A DNA stretch of 64,000 nt from Leptolyngbya sp. Cla-17 (GTDB taxonomy: Bacteria; Cyanobacteriota; Cyanobacteriia; Leptolyngbyales; Leptolyngbyaceae): assembly GCF_016807185.1 (NCBI RefSeq), contig NZ_JAEVYN010000002.1, positions 2,579,367 through 2,643,366 on the forward strand, in the 5' to 3' direction. Positions 13,781 to 24,361 of the stretch are shown piece after piece (within the stretch, counting starts at the first letter, position 1; every line of letters begins with the position of its first letter). Both the position numbers and the translations under genes were made by a program. The notes under the pieces are model-generated. The model had not been told where the DNA came from and made no database searches. It saw only the letters and a list, made by a program, of their open reading frames with translations.

Positions 13781-16700
13781 ATGAACAGATCGCACCTGAA
13801 AGCATGGATTTTGGCGGGCAGTAGCTTGAACGTATTACTCTATGCTCAGTTGATCGCGGCTCAGGCGATTCCTGATGCGACGCTGCCTACGGGAGAGCGA
13901 TCTCAAGTCACGGGCAATCTCAACGCTCAAATTGATGGCGGAGTAAGACGAGGGGGCAATCTGTTCCACAGCTTCAGCCAGTTCTCGATTTCTACAGGTG
14001 GGTCTGCCTTTTTCAACAATGCGGCTGATGTGCAAAGTATCTTCAGTCGGGTCACAGGTGGATCTATTTCCAACATTAATGGATTAATTCGGGCAAATGG
14101 AACAGCAAATTTATTTTTGCTCAATCCCAATGGAATTTTGTTTGGTCCGAATGCGTCACTCAATATTGGCGGTTCGTTTGTGGCGACGACTGCCGATCGC
14201 TTTCAATTTCCTGATGGCAGTGAGTTTAGTGCCGTCAATCCCCAAGCCCCACCGCTGTTAAGCGTGAATCTAACACCAGGGTTGCAGTATGGCACGAGTT
14301 CACCGGGTGCAGTGATCGTCAATCGCGCCCATCTATCGGTTGCCCAAGATCTCACCTTGGCAGCTAGCCAATTAGATTTGAAAGGGCAACTGCAAGCCGG
14401 ACGTGATTTATCGCTGCTGGCAGAGACAGTTCAGATCAGAGATAGTGCAGCCGCTCCGTTTCTGGCAAAAGCGGGACGCAATCTCACTCTGCAAGGTAAT
14501 CAGGGCATCGATATTCTGGCACTTAATCACCCCATGCAGCCTTCGTTTGTGAGCGGCGGCAACTTGAGTTTAATCAGTGATGGGGTGATTTCTGGAGATA
14601 GCCGCTTTGTGAGTGGAGATCGCGTTCAGATCACAAGTGTGTCAGGCGGTTCGGCAAATTTTGTCAGTTTGTATGACCCCATTATCAGCGCGACGGGCAA
14701 TGTAGACGTAGCAGCGAATTATACTGGAGCGTCCCTGTTGATCGAATCCCAGAGCAACATTCACTTACAGGGTAATGTCACAATCACCGGTCCAGACACC
14801 GCTGGATTGCCGCCTGGACCGGATACCGAAACACTCCGCACGAGTTCTGCGTTAGTGCTGCGATCGGGACAAAGCACCTTAGCCTATGGCGGCACAAATT
14901 CTGGAGCAGTTCCTACGAGCAGCAGTACAAGTCCTATTCCGACAGGCATTACGCTGGGTGGAGCAGTTGTTTTGCAGCCCTTCAATGGAGTAGGCGGAAT
15001 TGTTAATTTGACCACGGGTACTGGCAACATTAGCACTCGGGCGATCACAACCAACGGCGGAGCACTCAACATTACCAGTGCTGGATCATTTACCAGCAAT
15101 CAACAACCCCTTGATACAAGCAATGGTGCAAATGACGGGGGCAGCATCACCGTAAATGCAAATGGTGATATCAGTACGGGCGCGATCACCGCTCTCTCAT
15201 CTCTCTCATCCTCTATTCAAGGTAATTCAGGTAACGGAGGAGATGTCACTCTGAGTACGACTATTGGCAATATTGCGATTGGCTTCACCAGGACTGGCTC
15301 GATCTCTTCCTTAAATAGCGGCAGAGCAGGAGATATTACCGTGAGTACCGCCAATGGCAGCATTATTGGAGAGGAGTTGTATGCTGTCACTAGCTCTAAC
15401 TCTGGTAGCGCAGGCAGAGGAGGGAACATTAGTCTAACCGCCGCTAATGGTAGCATCAATGTCGGCAGTCCGTACTCAAACTCAAACTCTACCTCTGGCA
15501 CTGCGGGTAATGGTGGTCGGATTGCCGCGAGTACGACCAACGGTGACATTAGAGTAAGAGGTCGGATTCAATCTGGCTCCAACAGTTCTAGCGGTACTGC
15601 AATCAATGGTGGAGAGCTCACTCTCAGTGCTACCAATGGAAATATTATTACTTTTGGCGTAAATTCTAGCGCCAGAGGTAGCGCTAACTCTACTACGGGT
15701 TTTGGTACCGCTGGAAATGGGGGTGCAATTACTCTAACTGCGATCAACGGCAACATTTCCACGTCTCGATTAGAATCTGATGTTTCTGCTCAATCTAATA
15801 CCGGGAATGGAGGAGCAATTACGTTAACTGCCCCAAGTGGCAGCATCATTACCACAGAGTGGTTGTCTAGTGGCTCGTTCTCCACAGTAGGCAGGGGAGG
15901 CAGGGGAGGAGATGTGACCTTGATTGCAGAGGGAACTATTCAACCCTACGATCCCACGCCTATTAGTCGTGGTTTTATCACCACCACCACCATTAACTCT
16001 ACAGGTGCGTTGGGTTCTGGCAACGTCACCATTGAGACGAAAGCTCCGTTTGTTTTACCTGCTACTTTCTTGATCTCCAGCGATACCTTTGGTGCGGGTC
16101 GTGGCGGCGATATTCAAATTACAGCTCCATCGATCGCGTTGACGAATGGTTCACAAATCTCTGCCTCCACTCATAGCAGTGGACAGGGAGGCAACATCAC
16201 CTTACGTGCCTCTGACTCCATCCAACTAAGTGGAGCAACCACAGTAAATCCGTTTGGTACTAATTTGCGATCAGGTTTTGCTGGGCTGCCACCCGGTACT
16301 TATGTGGGGGGCTACATTCCCACTGGCGCTAACCCCAATGCTACAGGGAATTTTCAACTTCCGACTGGAACTGTATTTCCCACGGGTGCGTTCACTCAAA
16401 CGACCGCTGGCGCTACAGGCAGCGCAGGCAACTTGATCATTGAAACCGGGCGCTTAATCATTCAGGATGGAGCCGCTCTGGCAACGACCACCTTTGGACA
16501 AAATAGCAATGCAGGCAGCATCTCCATTCAAGCTAATGATTCGGTTTCTCTGGCAAATGGCAGAATTTTGAGCGGCGTGGCAGGGGGCGCGATCGGCGAC
16601 AGCGGCGGAATTGCAATCAACACGCCTTCTCTAGTGATTACAGCAGGCGCGATTCAAACTCAAACGCTGGGACAGGGGCGGGCAGGAGACATTCAAATCA

Positions 16701-18613
16701 CTGCACCAAACCAGGTCAATTTATCAGGGATCAATAGCAATATTCTATCTGGCAGTGGCGGCAGCAACACGCTGTTGGGCAGAACCAGCAATAATATCGG
16801 CGCAGGCGGCAATATTCGCGTCACGACTGACAGCTTGAATGTTGCCAATGGAGCAATCCTCAATGCTCAGACTCAAACCAATGCCAGAGGCGGAAATATC
16901 GTCGTCGATGCCGATCGCTTGAATGTGACTGGGGCAGGACAATTGCTGACTTCGACCTCTGGCAACGGTCGAGCCGGAGATATCACCATTAATACACCCA
17001 ACCTGCAATTGTCAGGGGTAAACAGCGGTCTGTTCGCTGGCACTACCAGCGCTGGAGATGCAGGGAACTTAACCATTCAACCCCGCGACAATGGTCACAG
17101 TGTGCGGGTGAACCTGCAAAACGGCGCACAAATCTCTGCTTCTACGTCTAGCAGTGGGCGGGGAGGGCAGTTGACGATCACCGCTCCCGAATCGATCACG
17201 CTCACAGGCAAGGGTTCCATCATTGCCGCCGGAACCGGAGGCAGCGGCGCAGGCGGTGACCTGAGGCTGCAAACTAATACGCTCAGTGTTCAAGACCAAG
17301 CAGGAGTAACCGTCAGCAGTTCAGATGTTGGCAACGCTGGCTCTTTATTTGTGGATGCAAATCGGGTTGTGGTCAATAATGGGGGCAGCATTCGGGCAGG
17401 CACCTCCAGCGCTGGACGGGGAGGGCAGTTGACGATCACCGCTCCCGAATCGATCACGCTCACGGGCAACGGTTCCATCATTGCTGCCGGAACCGGAGGC
17501 AGCGGAAAAGGCGGTGACTTGAGGCTGCAAACTAATACGCTCAGTGTTCAAGACCAAGCAGGAGTAACCGTTAGCAGTTCAGACACGGGCAACGCTGGCT
17601 CTTTGTTCGTGGATGCAAATCGGGTTGTTGTCAACAGGGGGGGCAGCATTCGGGCAGACACCTCCAGCACTGGACAGGGCGGTCAACTGACGATCGTCAC
17701 TCCCGAATCGATTACGCTCACGGGCAAGGGTTCGGTGATTGCCGCTGAAACAGAGGGCAGCGGCGCAGGGGGAAACTTAACGCTTCGCACCGGAACTCTC
17801 AACATCCAAGACCAGGCAGAAGTCACCGTTAGCAGTTCGGGCACCGGATCGGCAGGTAATTTGTTTGTGGACGCGAATCGCATCTACCTAAACAATGAGG
17901 GCAGTATTCGAGCCGATACGACGGGCGGTGGGGGCAATATTAACTTGAGATCGCCCTTCATCCTCCTCCGCAATGGCAGCAACATCACCACCAATGCTAC
18001 AGGAGCGAACATTCCCGGTGGCAACATCACTATTGATACTCGATTTCTGATTGCAGTACTGAACGAAAATAGCAACATCAGCGCCAACTCTGAAGACTTT
18101 CGGGGTGGCAATATCCGCATCAATGCCGTTGGGATCTATGGTATTCAATCCCGTCCGTTTCCTACCCCTTTGAGTGACATCACCGCCACAGGTGCAAACT
18201 CCGCCTTGAGTGGCACGATCAATATCATCCTCACAGGTATCGACCCAAACTCTGGATTATTGCAACTATCAACCGACCTTGTAGACTCATCTGGGTTAAT
18301 TGCTCAAGGCTGTCCCGTCAATCAGGGCAACTCGTTTGTGATCACCGGGCGTGGTGGCTTGCCGCCCACACCAGAGCAGCAATTAGATGACGATGCGGAA
18401 TGGAGCGATCGGCGTAGGTTAGTTGTGGCTCAACAAGCTTCCCACTCAACACCCTCCTACACGCTACATCCCACATCCCATCATCCCGCGCCCATTGTCG
18501 AAGTCACTAGAGTACAAATAGCTCCCACTGGAGAGATTTTCCTGGTTACCAATCAGTCTGATTCAACAGTTCAAAACTGGTTGAATTCACCAGTCGCTTG
18601 CCAGAAAAGGTAG
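13781..18613 (+). CDS. TpsA-like filamentous haemagglutinin-domain exoprotein
   Basis: A very long beta-helix exoprotein of about 1610 residues. The start chosen is ATG 13781 because it gives a clean signal peptide (MNRSHLKAWILAGSSLNVLL then AQLIAAQA); an upstream ATG at 13655 would place 42 charged residues before it. The TPS/haemagglutination-activity domain follows, with NPNGILFGPNASLNIGGSF. The body is a Gly/Asn/Ser/Thr-rich right-handed beta-helix. Near the C-terminus are three 86-residue repeats (17.16-17.88 kb), and the tail ends NWLNSPVACQKR. Such proteins are exported through an outer-membrane TpsB pore, but no TpsB gene is in this window. The next gene starts 22 bases downstream. 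Confidence 0.9.
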   Translation: MNRSHLKAWILAGSSLNVLLYAQLIAAQAIPDATLPTGERSQVTGNLNAQIDGGVRRGGNLFHSFSQFSISTGGSAFFNNAADVQSIFSRVTGGSISNINGLIRANGTANLFLLNPNGILFGPNASLNIGGSFVATTADRFQFPDGSEFSAVNPQAPPLLSVNLTPGLQYGTSSPGAVIVNRAHLSVAQDLTLAASQLDLKGQLQAGRDLSLLAETVQIRDSAAAPFLAKAGRNLTLQGNQGIDILALNHPMQPSFVSGGNLSLISDGVISGDSRFVSGDRVQITSVSGGSANFVSLYDPIISATGNVDVAANYTGASLLIESQSNIHLQGNVTITGPDTAGLPPGPDTETLRTSSALVLRSGQSTLAYGGTNSGAVPTSSSTSPIPTGITLGGAVVLQPFNGVGGIVNLTTGTGNISTRAITTNGGALNITSAGSFTSNQQPLDTSNGANDGGSITVNANGDISTGAITALSSLSSSIQGNSGNGGDVTLSTTIGNIAIGFTRTGSISSLNSGRAGDITVSTANGSIIGEELYAVTSSNSGSAGRGGNISLTAANGSINVGSPYSNSNSTSGTAGNGGRIAASTTNGDIRVRGRIQSGSNSSSGTAINGGELTLSATNGNIITFGVNSSARGSANSTTGFGTAGNGGAITLTAINGNISTSRLESDVSAQSNTGNGGAITLTAPSGSIITTEWLSSGSFSTVGRGGRGGDVTLIAEGTIQPYDPTPISRGFITTTTINSTGALGSGNVTIETKAPFVLPATFLISSDTFGAGRGGDIQITAPSIALTNGSQISASTHSSGQGGNITLRASDSIQLSGATTVNPFGTNLRSGFAGLPPGTYVGGYIPTGANPNATGNFQLPTGTVFPTGAFTQTTAGATGSAGNLIIETGRLIIQDGAALATTTFGQNSNAGSISIQANDSVSLANGRILSGVAGGAIGDSGGIAINTPSLVITAGAIQTQTLGQGRAGDIQITAPNQVNLSGINSNILSGSGGSNTLLGRTSNNIGAGGNIRVTTDSLNVANGAILNAQTQTNARGGNIVVDADRLNVTGAGQLLTSTSGNGRAGDITINTPNLQLSGVNSGLFAGTTSAGDAGNLTIQPRDNGHSVRVNLQNGAQISASTSSSGRGGQLTITAPESITLTGKGSIIAAGTGGSGAGGDLRLQTNTLSVQDQAGVTVSSSDVGNAGSLFVDANRVVVNNGGSIRAGTSSAGRGGQLTITAPESITLTGNGSIIAAGTGGSGKGGDLRLQTNTLSVQDQAGVTVSSSDTGNAGSLFVDANRVVVNRGGSIRADTSSTGQGGQLTIVTPESITLTGKGSVIAAETEGSGAGGNLTLRTGTLNIQDQAEVTVSSSGTGSAGNLFVDANRIYLNNEGSIRADTTGGGGNINLRSPFILLRNGSNITTNATGANIPGGNITIDTRFLIAVLNENSNISANSEDFRGGNIRINAVGIYGIQSRPFPTPLSDITATGANSALSGTINIILTGIDPNSGLLQLSTDLVDSSGLIAQGCPVNQGNSFVITGRGGLPPTPEQQLDDDAEWSDRRRLVVAQQASHSTPSYTLHPTSHHPAPIVEVTRVQIAPTGEIFLVTNQSDSTVQNWLNSPVACQKR
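17159..17890 (+). repeat. Three 258-bp in-frame tandem repeats in the exoprotein gene
   Basis: The segment encoding GGQLTITAPESITLTG recurs with exact 258-base spacing (reference points 17175, 17433, 17691), giving 86-residue repeats. The first two are nearly identical at DNA level and the third is diverged. Each repeat ends in a VTVSSS...NAGSLFVDANR segment. They are probably stacked coils of the beta-helix. Unit number may vary between strains by slippage (inference). Confidence 0.85.
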
Positions 18614-18635
18614 TAAATCAGGAGCCAAAAATCCT

Positions 18636-21275
18636 ATGAAAGAAGGACGCTGGAACAGGCGAATCAATCGAGGAACGTTCATCCGGGAGCTTTTCTCAGA
18701 CGAGAGATTACGGCAATTCCTGCGATTTGCGCTGTTAGGATTGTTGATTGTCAGTCTTCATACAAAGATTGCAGTGGCGATACAACCCGCTACCACTAAT
18801 TCCCCTGCTCAATTATTAGAGCAGGCAGAAGATCGCTATCAGGTAGGGCAACTCTCAGACGCGATCGCACTTTGGCAAGAGGCGACCACTCGTTACGAGG
18901 ATAGCGGTGATCGCCTCAATCAAGCTCTCGTGCTGAATTTCCTCGCTGCTGCCTTTACAGATTTAAGACAATGGAAGCAGGCGAATCAAGCGATCGAGCA
19001 AGCCATCGGGTTGTTGAATACTCATAGTTCCAATCCAGGTAGTTCACAGGTTCTCGCCCAGGTACTCACGACTCAAGGAAAGCTGCAACTGTCTCAGGGC
19101 AAAGTCAGCGAGGCATTGGCAATCTGGCAGCAAGCTGAAACGGTTTATCGCAACACCAATGATGAGATCGGCATCCTGGGTAGTCAAATTAATCAGGCAA
19201 GAGCATTACAGTCGGAGGGACTTTACAGACGCGCCACTGCTCTTCTGACACAGGTAGAGCAGTCATTGCAAAATCAGCCAGATTCGCGTTTCAAGGTGAC
19301 TGGGCTGCGGAATCTGGGCAAGATGCTGCGCTTAGTAGGCAATTTGAGGCAGTCACGGATTGTTCTGGAGCAAAGTTTGGCGATCGCTGAGAGACTTCCA
19401 GACAAAACAACTCCATCCGATATCAGCGGCGTTCTCCTGAGTTTGGGCAACACCACCCGCGCCCAGGGAGATACCGATACAGCACTGGCGTTCTACCAAC
19501 GAGCCGCCGAGATCGCTCCTTCGCTAACTGCAAAAACTCAAGTTCAAATTGCCTGGTTAAGTCTGCTCGTTGAGAGCGATCGCCCAGCCGATGCTCAAAG
19601 CCTATTGCCACAAATTCAATCCCAACTTGCCCAGTTTCCTCTCGGGCATCTGGCTGTGTATGCCCGCATCAATCTGGCTCAAATTGCTACCAAGATGAGC
19701 CGTCAGGGAACCGAAAAAGCGTTACCTGCCAATCTACTCAAAACCTCTGCCCAAGAACTTGCGATCGCGATTCAGCACGTTCATACGCTGGGAGATGCTC
19801 GTGCCGAATCCTATGCTCTCGGTACGTTAGGAAGTCTGTATGAAACAACCCATCAATGGGGCAGTGCGAAAACCCTGACTCAACAGGCGCTCCGTTTAGC
19901 TCAGTCAATTAACGCGCCTGACATTGCTTACCAGTGGCAGTGGCAGTTAGGGCGAGTTTTCTGTCAAGGAAAACTGTCCTGCACTTCAACTGAAAATCTG
20001 CAAAATGCCACAGCTGCCTATGCTGAAGCTGTTAAAACCCTGCAATCTCTCCGCAGTGACCTGGCAGCGATTAATCCAGAAGTGCAATTCTCATTCCGGG
20101 AAAGCGTCGAACCTGTTTATCGACAGTTTGTGGAACTACTGTTGCAATCTGACAATGCGCCCAATCAGGAAAACCTGAGACAAGCGCGGGAGGTGATTGA
20201 AGCACTCCAATTAGCAGAACTCGACAACTTCTTCCGAGAAGCCTGCATCACAGCACGTCCGGTAAAAATTGACCAGATTGATCCGCAAGCCGCCGTCATT
20301 TACCCAATCATATTGCCCAACCAGTTTGCAGTGATCCTGTCTTTGCCGAATCAACCGTTGCATTATCACAAGACCCTGCTGCCGCAAACAGAAATTGAGC
20401 GGATTCTCATTCAGATGCGACAATCCCTCAGACCCACTGCCTTTGTGGAAGATTGGTTGCCCGTTGCTCAGCAGGTTTACAAGCTGCTCCTACAGCCTGT
20501 GGAAACAGAACTGGCGGCGAATGGCGTGAAAACCCTCGTCTTTGTGCCCGATGGATTGCTGCGTGGTGTGCCAATGGCAGCCCTACATGATGGTCAACAG
20601 TATCTGATTGAGAAATACAGTGTTGTGCTAACCCCTGGTCTTCAACTGCTTCAGCCCCAACCACTACAGCGTCAGCGGCTACAAGGACTATTAGCCGGGT
20701 TAACGCAAGCACGGGAGGGATTTGCGGCATTGCCCAATGTTGCCGTGGAAATTGATCAAGTTAAGTCAGAAATTCCGGCGCAAGTGCTGCTCGATCAGTC
20801 GTTCACGAATCTATCGTTTGAGACAAAGATTGACACTACACCTTCACCGATCATTCATTTGGCAACGCACGGTCAGTTTAGCTCGAATGCAGAAAACACA
20901 TTCATCTTGACCTGGGATGGACGCATTAACGTTAAACAATTGGATCAACTGCTGCGTTCTAGAGAGGGAAGACTTAATCCGATCGAATTGTTAGTCCTTA
21001 GTGCCTGCCAAACGGCAACGGGAGACAAACGGGCAGCGTTAGGAATGGCAGGCGTAGCAGTGCGATCCGGGGCACGCAGCACTGTCGCCTCATTATGGTC
21101 GGTCAGCGATCGCTCCACCGCTTCTCTGATGATTGAATTTTATCGTGAGTTAGGAAAGCCAGGAGTGACGAAAGCCGAAGCATTGCGTCGCGCTCAGATC
21201 AATTTGTTACATCAAGATGATTACACCTCGCCTTACTACTGGGCACCGTTTATTCTGTTAGGAAATTGGTTGTAA
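18636..21275 (+). CDS. TPR-repeat CHAT-domain protein
   Basis: An 879-residue protein. An N-terminal hydrophobic segment (FALLGLLIVSLHTKIAVAI, about 29-48) probably acts as signal/anchor. Tetratricopeptide-like helical repeats follow at about 55-480, then a CHAT domain from about 590 to the end. CHAT domains are caspase-like cysteine peptidases; the dyad is visible as HLATHG (His745) and LSACQT (Cys791). A GGAG ribosome-binding site lies before the ATG. Its position between an exported haemagglutinin-domain protein and a DUF928 protein suggests a role in processing or surveillance of envelope proteins (inference). Confidence 0.9.
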   Translation: MKEGRWNRRINRGTFIRELFSDERLRQFLRFALLGLLIVSLHTKIAVAIQPATTNSPAQLLEQAEDRYQVGQLSDAIALWQEATTRYEDSGDRLNQALVLNFLAAAFTDLRQWKQANQAIEQAIGLLNTHSSNPGSSQVLAQVLTTQGKLQLSQGKVSEALAIWQQAETVYRNTNDEIGILGSQINQARALQSEGLYRRATALLTQVEQSLQNQPDSRFKVTGLRNLGKMLRLVGNLRQSRIVLEQSLAIAERLPDKTTPSDISGVLLSLGNTTRAQGDTDTALAFYQRAAEIAPSLTAKTQVQIAWLSLLVESDRPADAQSLLPQIQSQLAQFPLGHLAVYARINLAQIATKMSRQGTEKALPANLLKTSAQELAIAIQHVHTLGDARAESYALGTLGSLYETTHQWGSAKTLTQQALRLAQSINAPDIAYQWQWQLGRVFCQGKLSCTSTENLQNATAAYAEAVKTLQSLRSDLAAINPEVQFSFRESVEPVYRQFVELLLQSDNAPNQENLRQAREVIEALQLAELDNFFREACITARPVKIDQIDPQAAVIYPIILPNQFAVILSLPNQPLHYHKTLLPQTEIERILIQMRQSLRPTAFVEDWLPVAQQVYKLLLQPVETELAANGVKTLVFVPDGLLRGVPMAALHDGQQYLIEKYSVVLTPGLQLLQPQPLQRQRLQGLLAGLTQAREGFAALPNVAVEIDQVKSEIPAQVLLDQSFTNLSFETKIDTTPSPIIHLATHGQFSSNAENTFILTWDGRINVKQLDQLLRSREGRLNPIELLVLSACQTATGDKRAALGMAGVAVRSGARSTVASLWSVSDRSTASLMIEFYRELGKPGVTKAEALRRAQINLLHQDDYTSPYYWAPFILLGNWL

Positions 21276-21283
21276 AAAACGTG

Positions 21284-22075
21284 ATGGCTAGCTCTAAAAC
21301 CCTGCTGTATTGTTTACCCGTTGGCATTGCTTTGACACTAGAAGTGGCGATGCAAATTGGGGTAATTGCGCCCAGTATCGCTTCGCCAACCCAATTCCAA
21401 CTTTCCTCAGCAAGCCAGTCTACCATTCAACTCGCGCAGAGCAACCCGCCACCGCCACCCAAAAATCCGGGTCGATCATCGCCAGGAGGACGACGTAATC
21501 CATCTAACTGCCCTCAAGATGCGGAAGCACCAAGCAGCCCATTGCTGACTGCCCTCAGCCCCGCGACTAAACCGGGCTTCACCTTAGCAGAGCGCCCCAC
21601 CTTCCTCGTCTACGTGCCCAAAACTAGCGCCAAGAATGCCGAATTTAGCCTCCGCAGTCGAGGCGGTCGCGGCATTTACCGCACCACGGTTGCGTTGACC
21701 AACACTCCCAACCTGATCACCCTCACCCTACCAGCCCAGGCACCGCCTTTAACCGTGGAGCAGCCCTATACCTGGTTGTTTGCAATCATTTGCAGTCCCA
21801 GCGATCGCCTGGACGATCGCTTTGTGACAGGGATGGTGCAACGCATTGAATTCGATTCCGCTCGTTTGCGCCAAATTCAGCAAGCACCACCCAAAGAACA
21901 GGTGGCACTCTATCAGAAAGCAAACGCCTGGTACGATACCCTTGCCGTTCTGTATCAGTTGAAGCGCAGTCAACTCAATGATCCAAGTATTAGCACTGCT
22001 TGGCGTGAACTGTTGCAATCAGGGGGAGTCGATACCCTGATTGATAGCAACTTAGAGAAAGAAAACCTGCGTTGA
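21284..22075 (+). CDS. DUF928 domain-containing exported protein
   Basis: About 263 residues. I start it at the ATG at 21284; another at 21266 overlaps the CHAT gene by 10 bases. An N-terminal hydrophobic signal (LLYCLPVGIALTLEVAMQIG) leads to a low-complexity Pro-rich linker (NPPPPPKNPGRSSPGG). The DUF928 region follows (LAERPTFLVYVPKTSA to the Trp-rich YTWLFAIICS), then a helical end. The function of DUF928 is unknown; in cyanobacteria it recurs beside CHAT and CHASE2 genes. Tight spacing on both sides supports one operon. Confidence 0.88.
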   Translation: MASSKTLLYCLPVGIALTLEVAMQIGVIAPSIASPTQFQLSSASQSTIQLAQSNPPPPPKNPGRSSPGGRRNPSNCPQDAEAPSSPLLTALSPATKPGFTLAERPTFLVYVPKTSAKNAEFSLRSRGGRGIYRTTVALTNTPNLITLTLPAQAPPLTVEQPYTWLFAIICSPSDRLDDRFVTGMVQRIEFDSARLRQIQQAPPKEQVALYQKANAWYDTLAVLYQLKRSQLNDPSISTAWRELLQSGGVDTLIDSNLEKENLR

Positions 22076-22091
22076 GCGATCGCATTAACCT

Positions 22092-24356
22092 ATGTGGACA
22101 ATTCTGAAACAGCAAATTTGGCGCTGGCGTGGGGTCGTCTTACTCACGGTTCCCAGCGTTGCTGGAGGTTTGCTGCTTTTGCGGTTAACTGGCGCACTCC
22201 AGTTCATGGAACTAATGGCACTGGATCAGATGTTTCGTCTGCGTCCCTCTGAACCGGTTGATTCTCGCATCGTCCTCGTCACGATCAATGAGTCGGATAT
22301 CAAACAGCTTGGTCAATGGCCCATGTCTGATGCCATGCTGGCTCGTGCCATCACTTTGCTCAAACGACAGCAGCCCAGAGTCATTGGGCTGGATCTCTTT
22401 CGCGATTTACCTGTAGAACCCGGTCATCAAGACCTGAGCAACGTTTTCACCTCTACCCCTAACTTAATTGGAATTGAGAACGTCATTAAAGCCGCAAATG
22501 GTGAAGTCATTCCAGCCCCGCCGCTCTTAAAACAGCGAAATCAGGTCAGTGCCAGTGATCTGCTGTTGGATGGAGATGGTCGAGTGCGTCGCAGCTTGCT
22601 GTATTTGAGAACTCAGGATGATCGATCGATCTTTACGTTGGGCGCACGTCTGGCATTTTTTTACCTTGATAAACAAGGTATCTCCCGTCAACCTCTTAAC
22701 CTTGAGCAGACGAAGTTTCAGTTGGGTCGAGCTATCTTTACACCGTTGCAGCCCAATGATGGCGGTTATGTGGGGATGGATGCAGGTGGGTATCAAATTC
22801 TGTCAAATTTCCCCAAATTCCGGCATGGGTTTCACACGATCTCGCTCACGGATGTTTTGCAGGGACGGCTGCCACTTGGCTTGGTGCGCGATCGCATCGT
22901 CCTGATTGGAGTGACCGCAGAAAGCCTGAAAGACAAATTTTTCACCTCTTACACCACTGACTCTACTGCTGTACCCGCTGGTGTTGAAGTTCATGCGCTG
23001 TTAACTAGCCAATTGCTGAGTGCCGCGTTAGATGGACGGTCACTCTTGCACACTTGGTCAGAGCCAATGGAGTGGTTGTGGATCGTGATTTGGTCAACCA
23101 CTGGAGCCGTCATTGGCTGGACAGCCTCATCACCGCGACAAACCGTATTGAAAGTTGTGCTATTGGGCATGGCTTTTAGCGGTGCTGCCTACGGTTTCTT
23201 TCTTGTGGGTTGGTGGATCATCATCGTGCCACCGCTACTTGCCCTTGTGGGCTCTGCGATCACCAGCAATGGCTACCTGCTCTGGGAAAATCTTAAGGAG
23301 CACGCTCGCACCCTAGAACAAAAAGTAGAAGAGCGAACCCTGAATCTAGAGCAAGAAATTATTGAACGCAAACAGGCGGAAGAGACATTAAGCCAGCAGA
23401 AACAGCTTCTTCAAACGATCGTGGATCACATTCCGGTGATGATTACGCTTTACGACGCAACCGGGCGCGTTGAGTTTGGCAATCGTCAGTTTGAGCAAAT
23501 GTTGGGCTGGTCAGCCGCCGATTTGCAGAATATTGACCTAGTGGCTGAATGTAGTTCTGATTCGGAACAGCGGCAGCAGATTTTAGACCATATGTTAGCC
23601 GCGACTGGCACCTGGTTTGATCTAAAAATTAGAACAAAAGACGATCGCTTCGTCAACACCGCCTGGGCAAATGTTCAGCTTGACAACAAGTTATTTGTGG
23701 GGATTGGGCAAGACATCAGCGATCGTAAACGGGCTGAAGAAGCCTCAATTTTAGACGAGCGCAACCGGATGGCACGAGAGATTCATGATACCCTCGCCCA
23801 AGCCTTTACAGGTATCCTGCTGCATATTGGAGCTGCCACCGAGCTGATTACGAAAAAACCAGCAACCGCACAAACTCACCTGGAAACCGTAGATGAATTA
23901 GCCCGCACAGGATTGGCTGAAGCGCGGCGCTCAGTAACAGCACTGCGTCCTAAACTATTAGAAGAGGGCAACTTATTTGATGCTCTTAAACACTTAACCA
24001 ATCAAATGCAAGTTTCCAGTCAGACCCATCTCACTTACGAGGTTATGGGTGTAGCCTATGCTTTAGCACCATACGTTGAGAATCACCTCTTACGGATTGG
24101 ACAAGAGGCACTCACCAATGCCGTTAGATATGCCCATGCCACTGAAATTCACATTGAGTTAGTGTACGAGGAGACACAGTGCTTTTTACGGGTGAAGGAC
24201 GATGGACGGGGCTTTAACGTGGGTCAAGTATCTCTGGAGCAGGGCTTTGGTTTATTGGGCATGAGTGAACGGGCTGAGCAGATTAGGGGTGAATTACTCA
24301 TTCAAAGCCAGCCCGGTCAAGGCACAGAAGTTGTTGTGATTGTGAATCGGGAGTAG
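22092..24356 (+). CDS. CHASE2-PAS sensor histidine kinase
   Basis: A 754-residue membrane kinase. An N-terminal TM (about 16-36) is followed by an extracytoplasmic CHASE2 domain (about 40-310) and a cluster of three TM helices (about 325-400). A coiled coil, a PAS domain (about 435-550), and a HisKA_3-type dimerisation domain with REIHDTLAQ (His565) come next. The HATPase region has IGQEALTNAVRYAHA and DDGRGFN. This HisKA_3 class pairs with NarL/LuxR regulators, and such a gene starts 5 bases after this stop. It probably senses an envelope signal linked to the upstream exoprotein and CHAT genes (inference). Confidence 0.93.
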   Translation: MWTILKQQIWRWRGVVLLTVPSVAGGLLLLRLTGALQFMELMALDQMFRLRPSEPVDSRIVLVTINESDIKQLGQWPMSDAMLARAITLLKRQQPRVIGLDLFRDLPVEPGHQDLSNVFTSTPNLIGIENVIKAANGEVIPAPPLLKQRNQVSASDLLLDGDGRVRRSLLYLRTQDDRSIFTLGARLAFFYLDKQGISRQPLNLEQTKFQLGRAIFTPLQPNDGGYVGMDAGGYQILSNFPKFRHGFHTISLTDVLQGRLPLGLVRDRIVLIGVTAESLKDKFFTSYTTDSTAVPAGVEVHALLTSQLLSAALDGRSLLHTWSEPMEWLWIVIWSTTGAVIGWTASSPRQTVLKVVLLGMAFSGAAYGFFLVGWWIIIVPPLLALVGSAITSNGYLLWENLKEHARTLEQKVEERTLNLEQEIIERKQAEETLSQQKQLLQTIVDHIPVMITLYDATGRVEFGNRQFEQMLGWSAADLQNIDLVAECSSDSEQRQQILDHMLAATGTWFDLKIRTKDDRFVNTAWANVQLDNKLFVGIGQDISDRKRAEEASILDERNRMAREIHDTLAQAFTGILLHIGAATELITKKPATAQTHLETVDELARTGLAEARRSVTALRPKLLEEGNLFDALKHLTNQMQVSSQTHLTYEVMGVAYALAPYVENHLLRIGQEALTNAVRYAHATEIHIELVYEETQCFLRVKDDGRGFNVGQVSLEQGFGLLGMSERAEQIRGELLIQSQPGQGTEVVVIVNRE

Positions 24357-24361
24357 CGTCT

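Noticed and set aside
17159..17890. CRISPR-like repeat array
   Set aside because: The repeats are 258 bp, in frame and protein-coding without spacers. No CRISPR array was seen anywhere in the window.
14884..18148. Several long open frames on the minus strand opposite the exoprotein gene
   Set aside because: They are mirror frames of a repetitive Gly/Ser/Thr-rich gene, without ribosome-binding sites or domain motifs.
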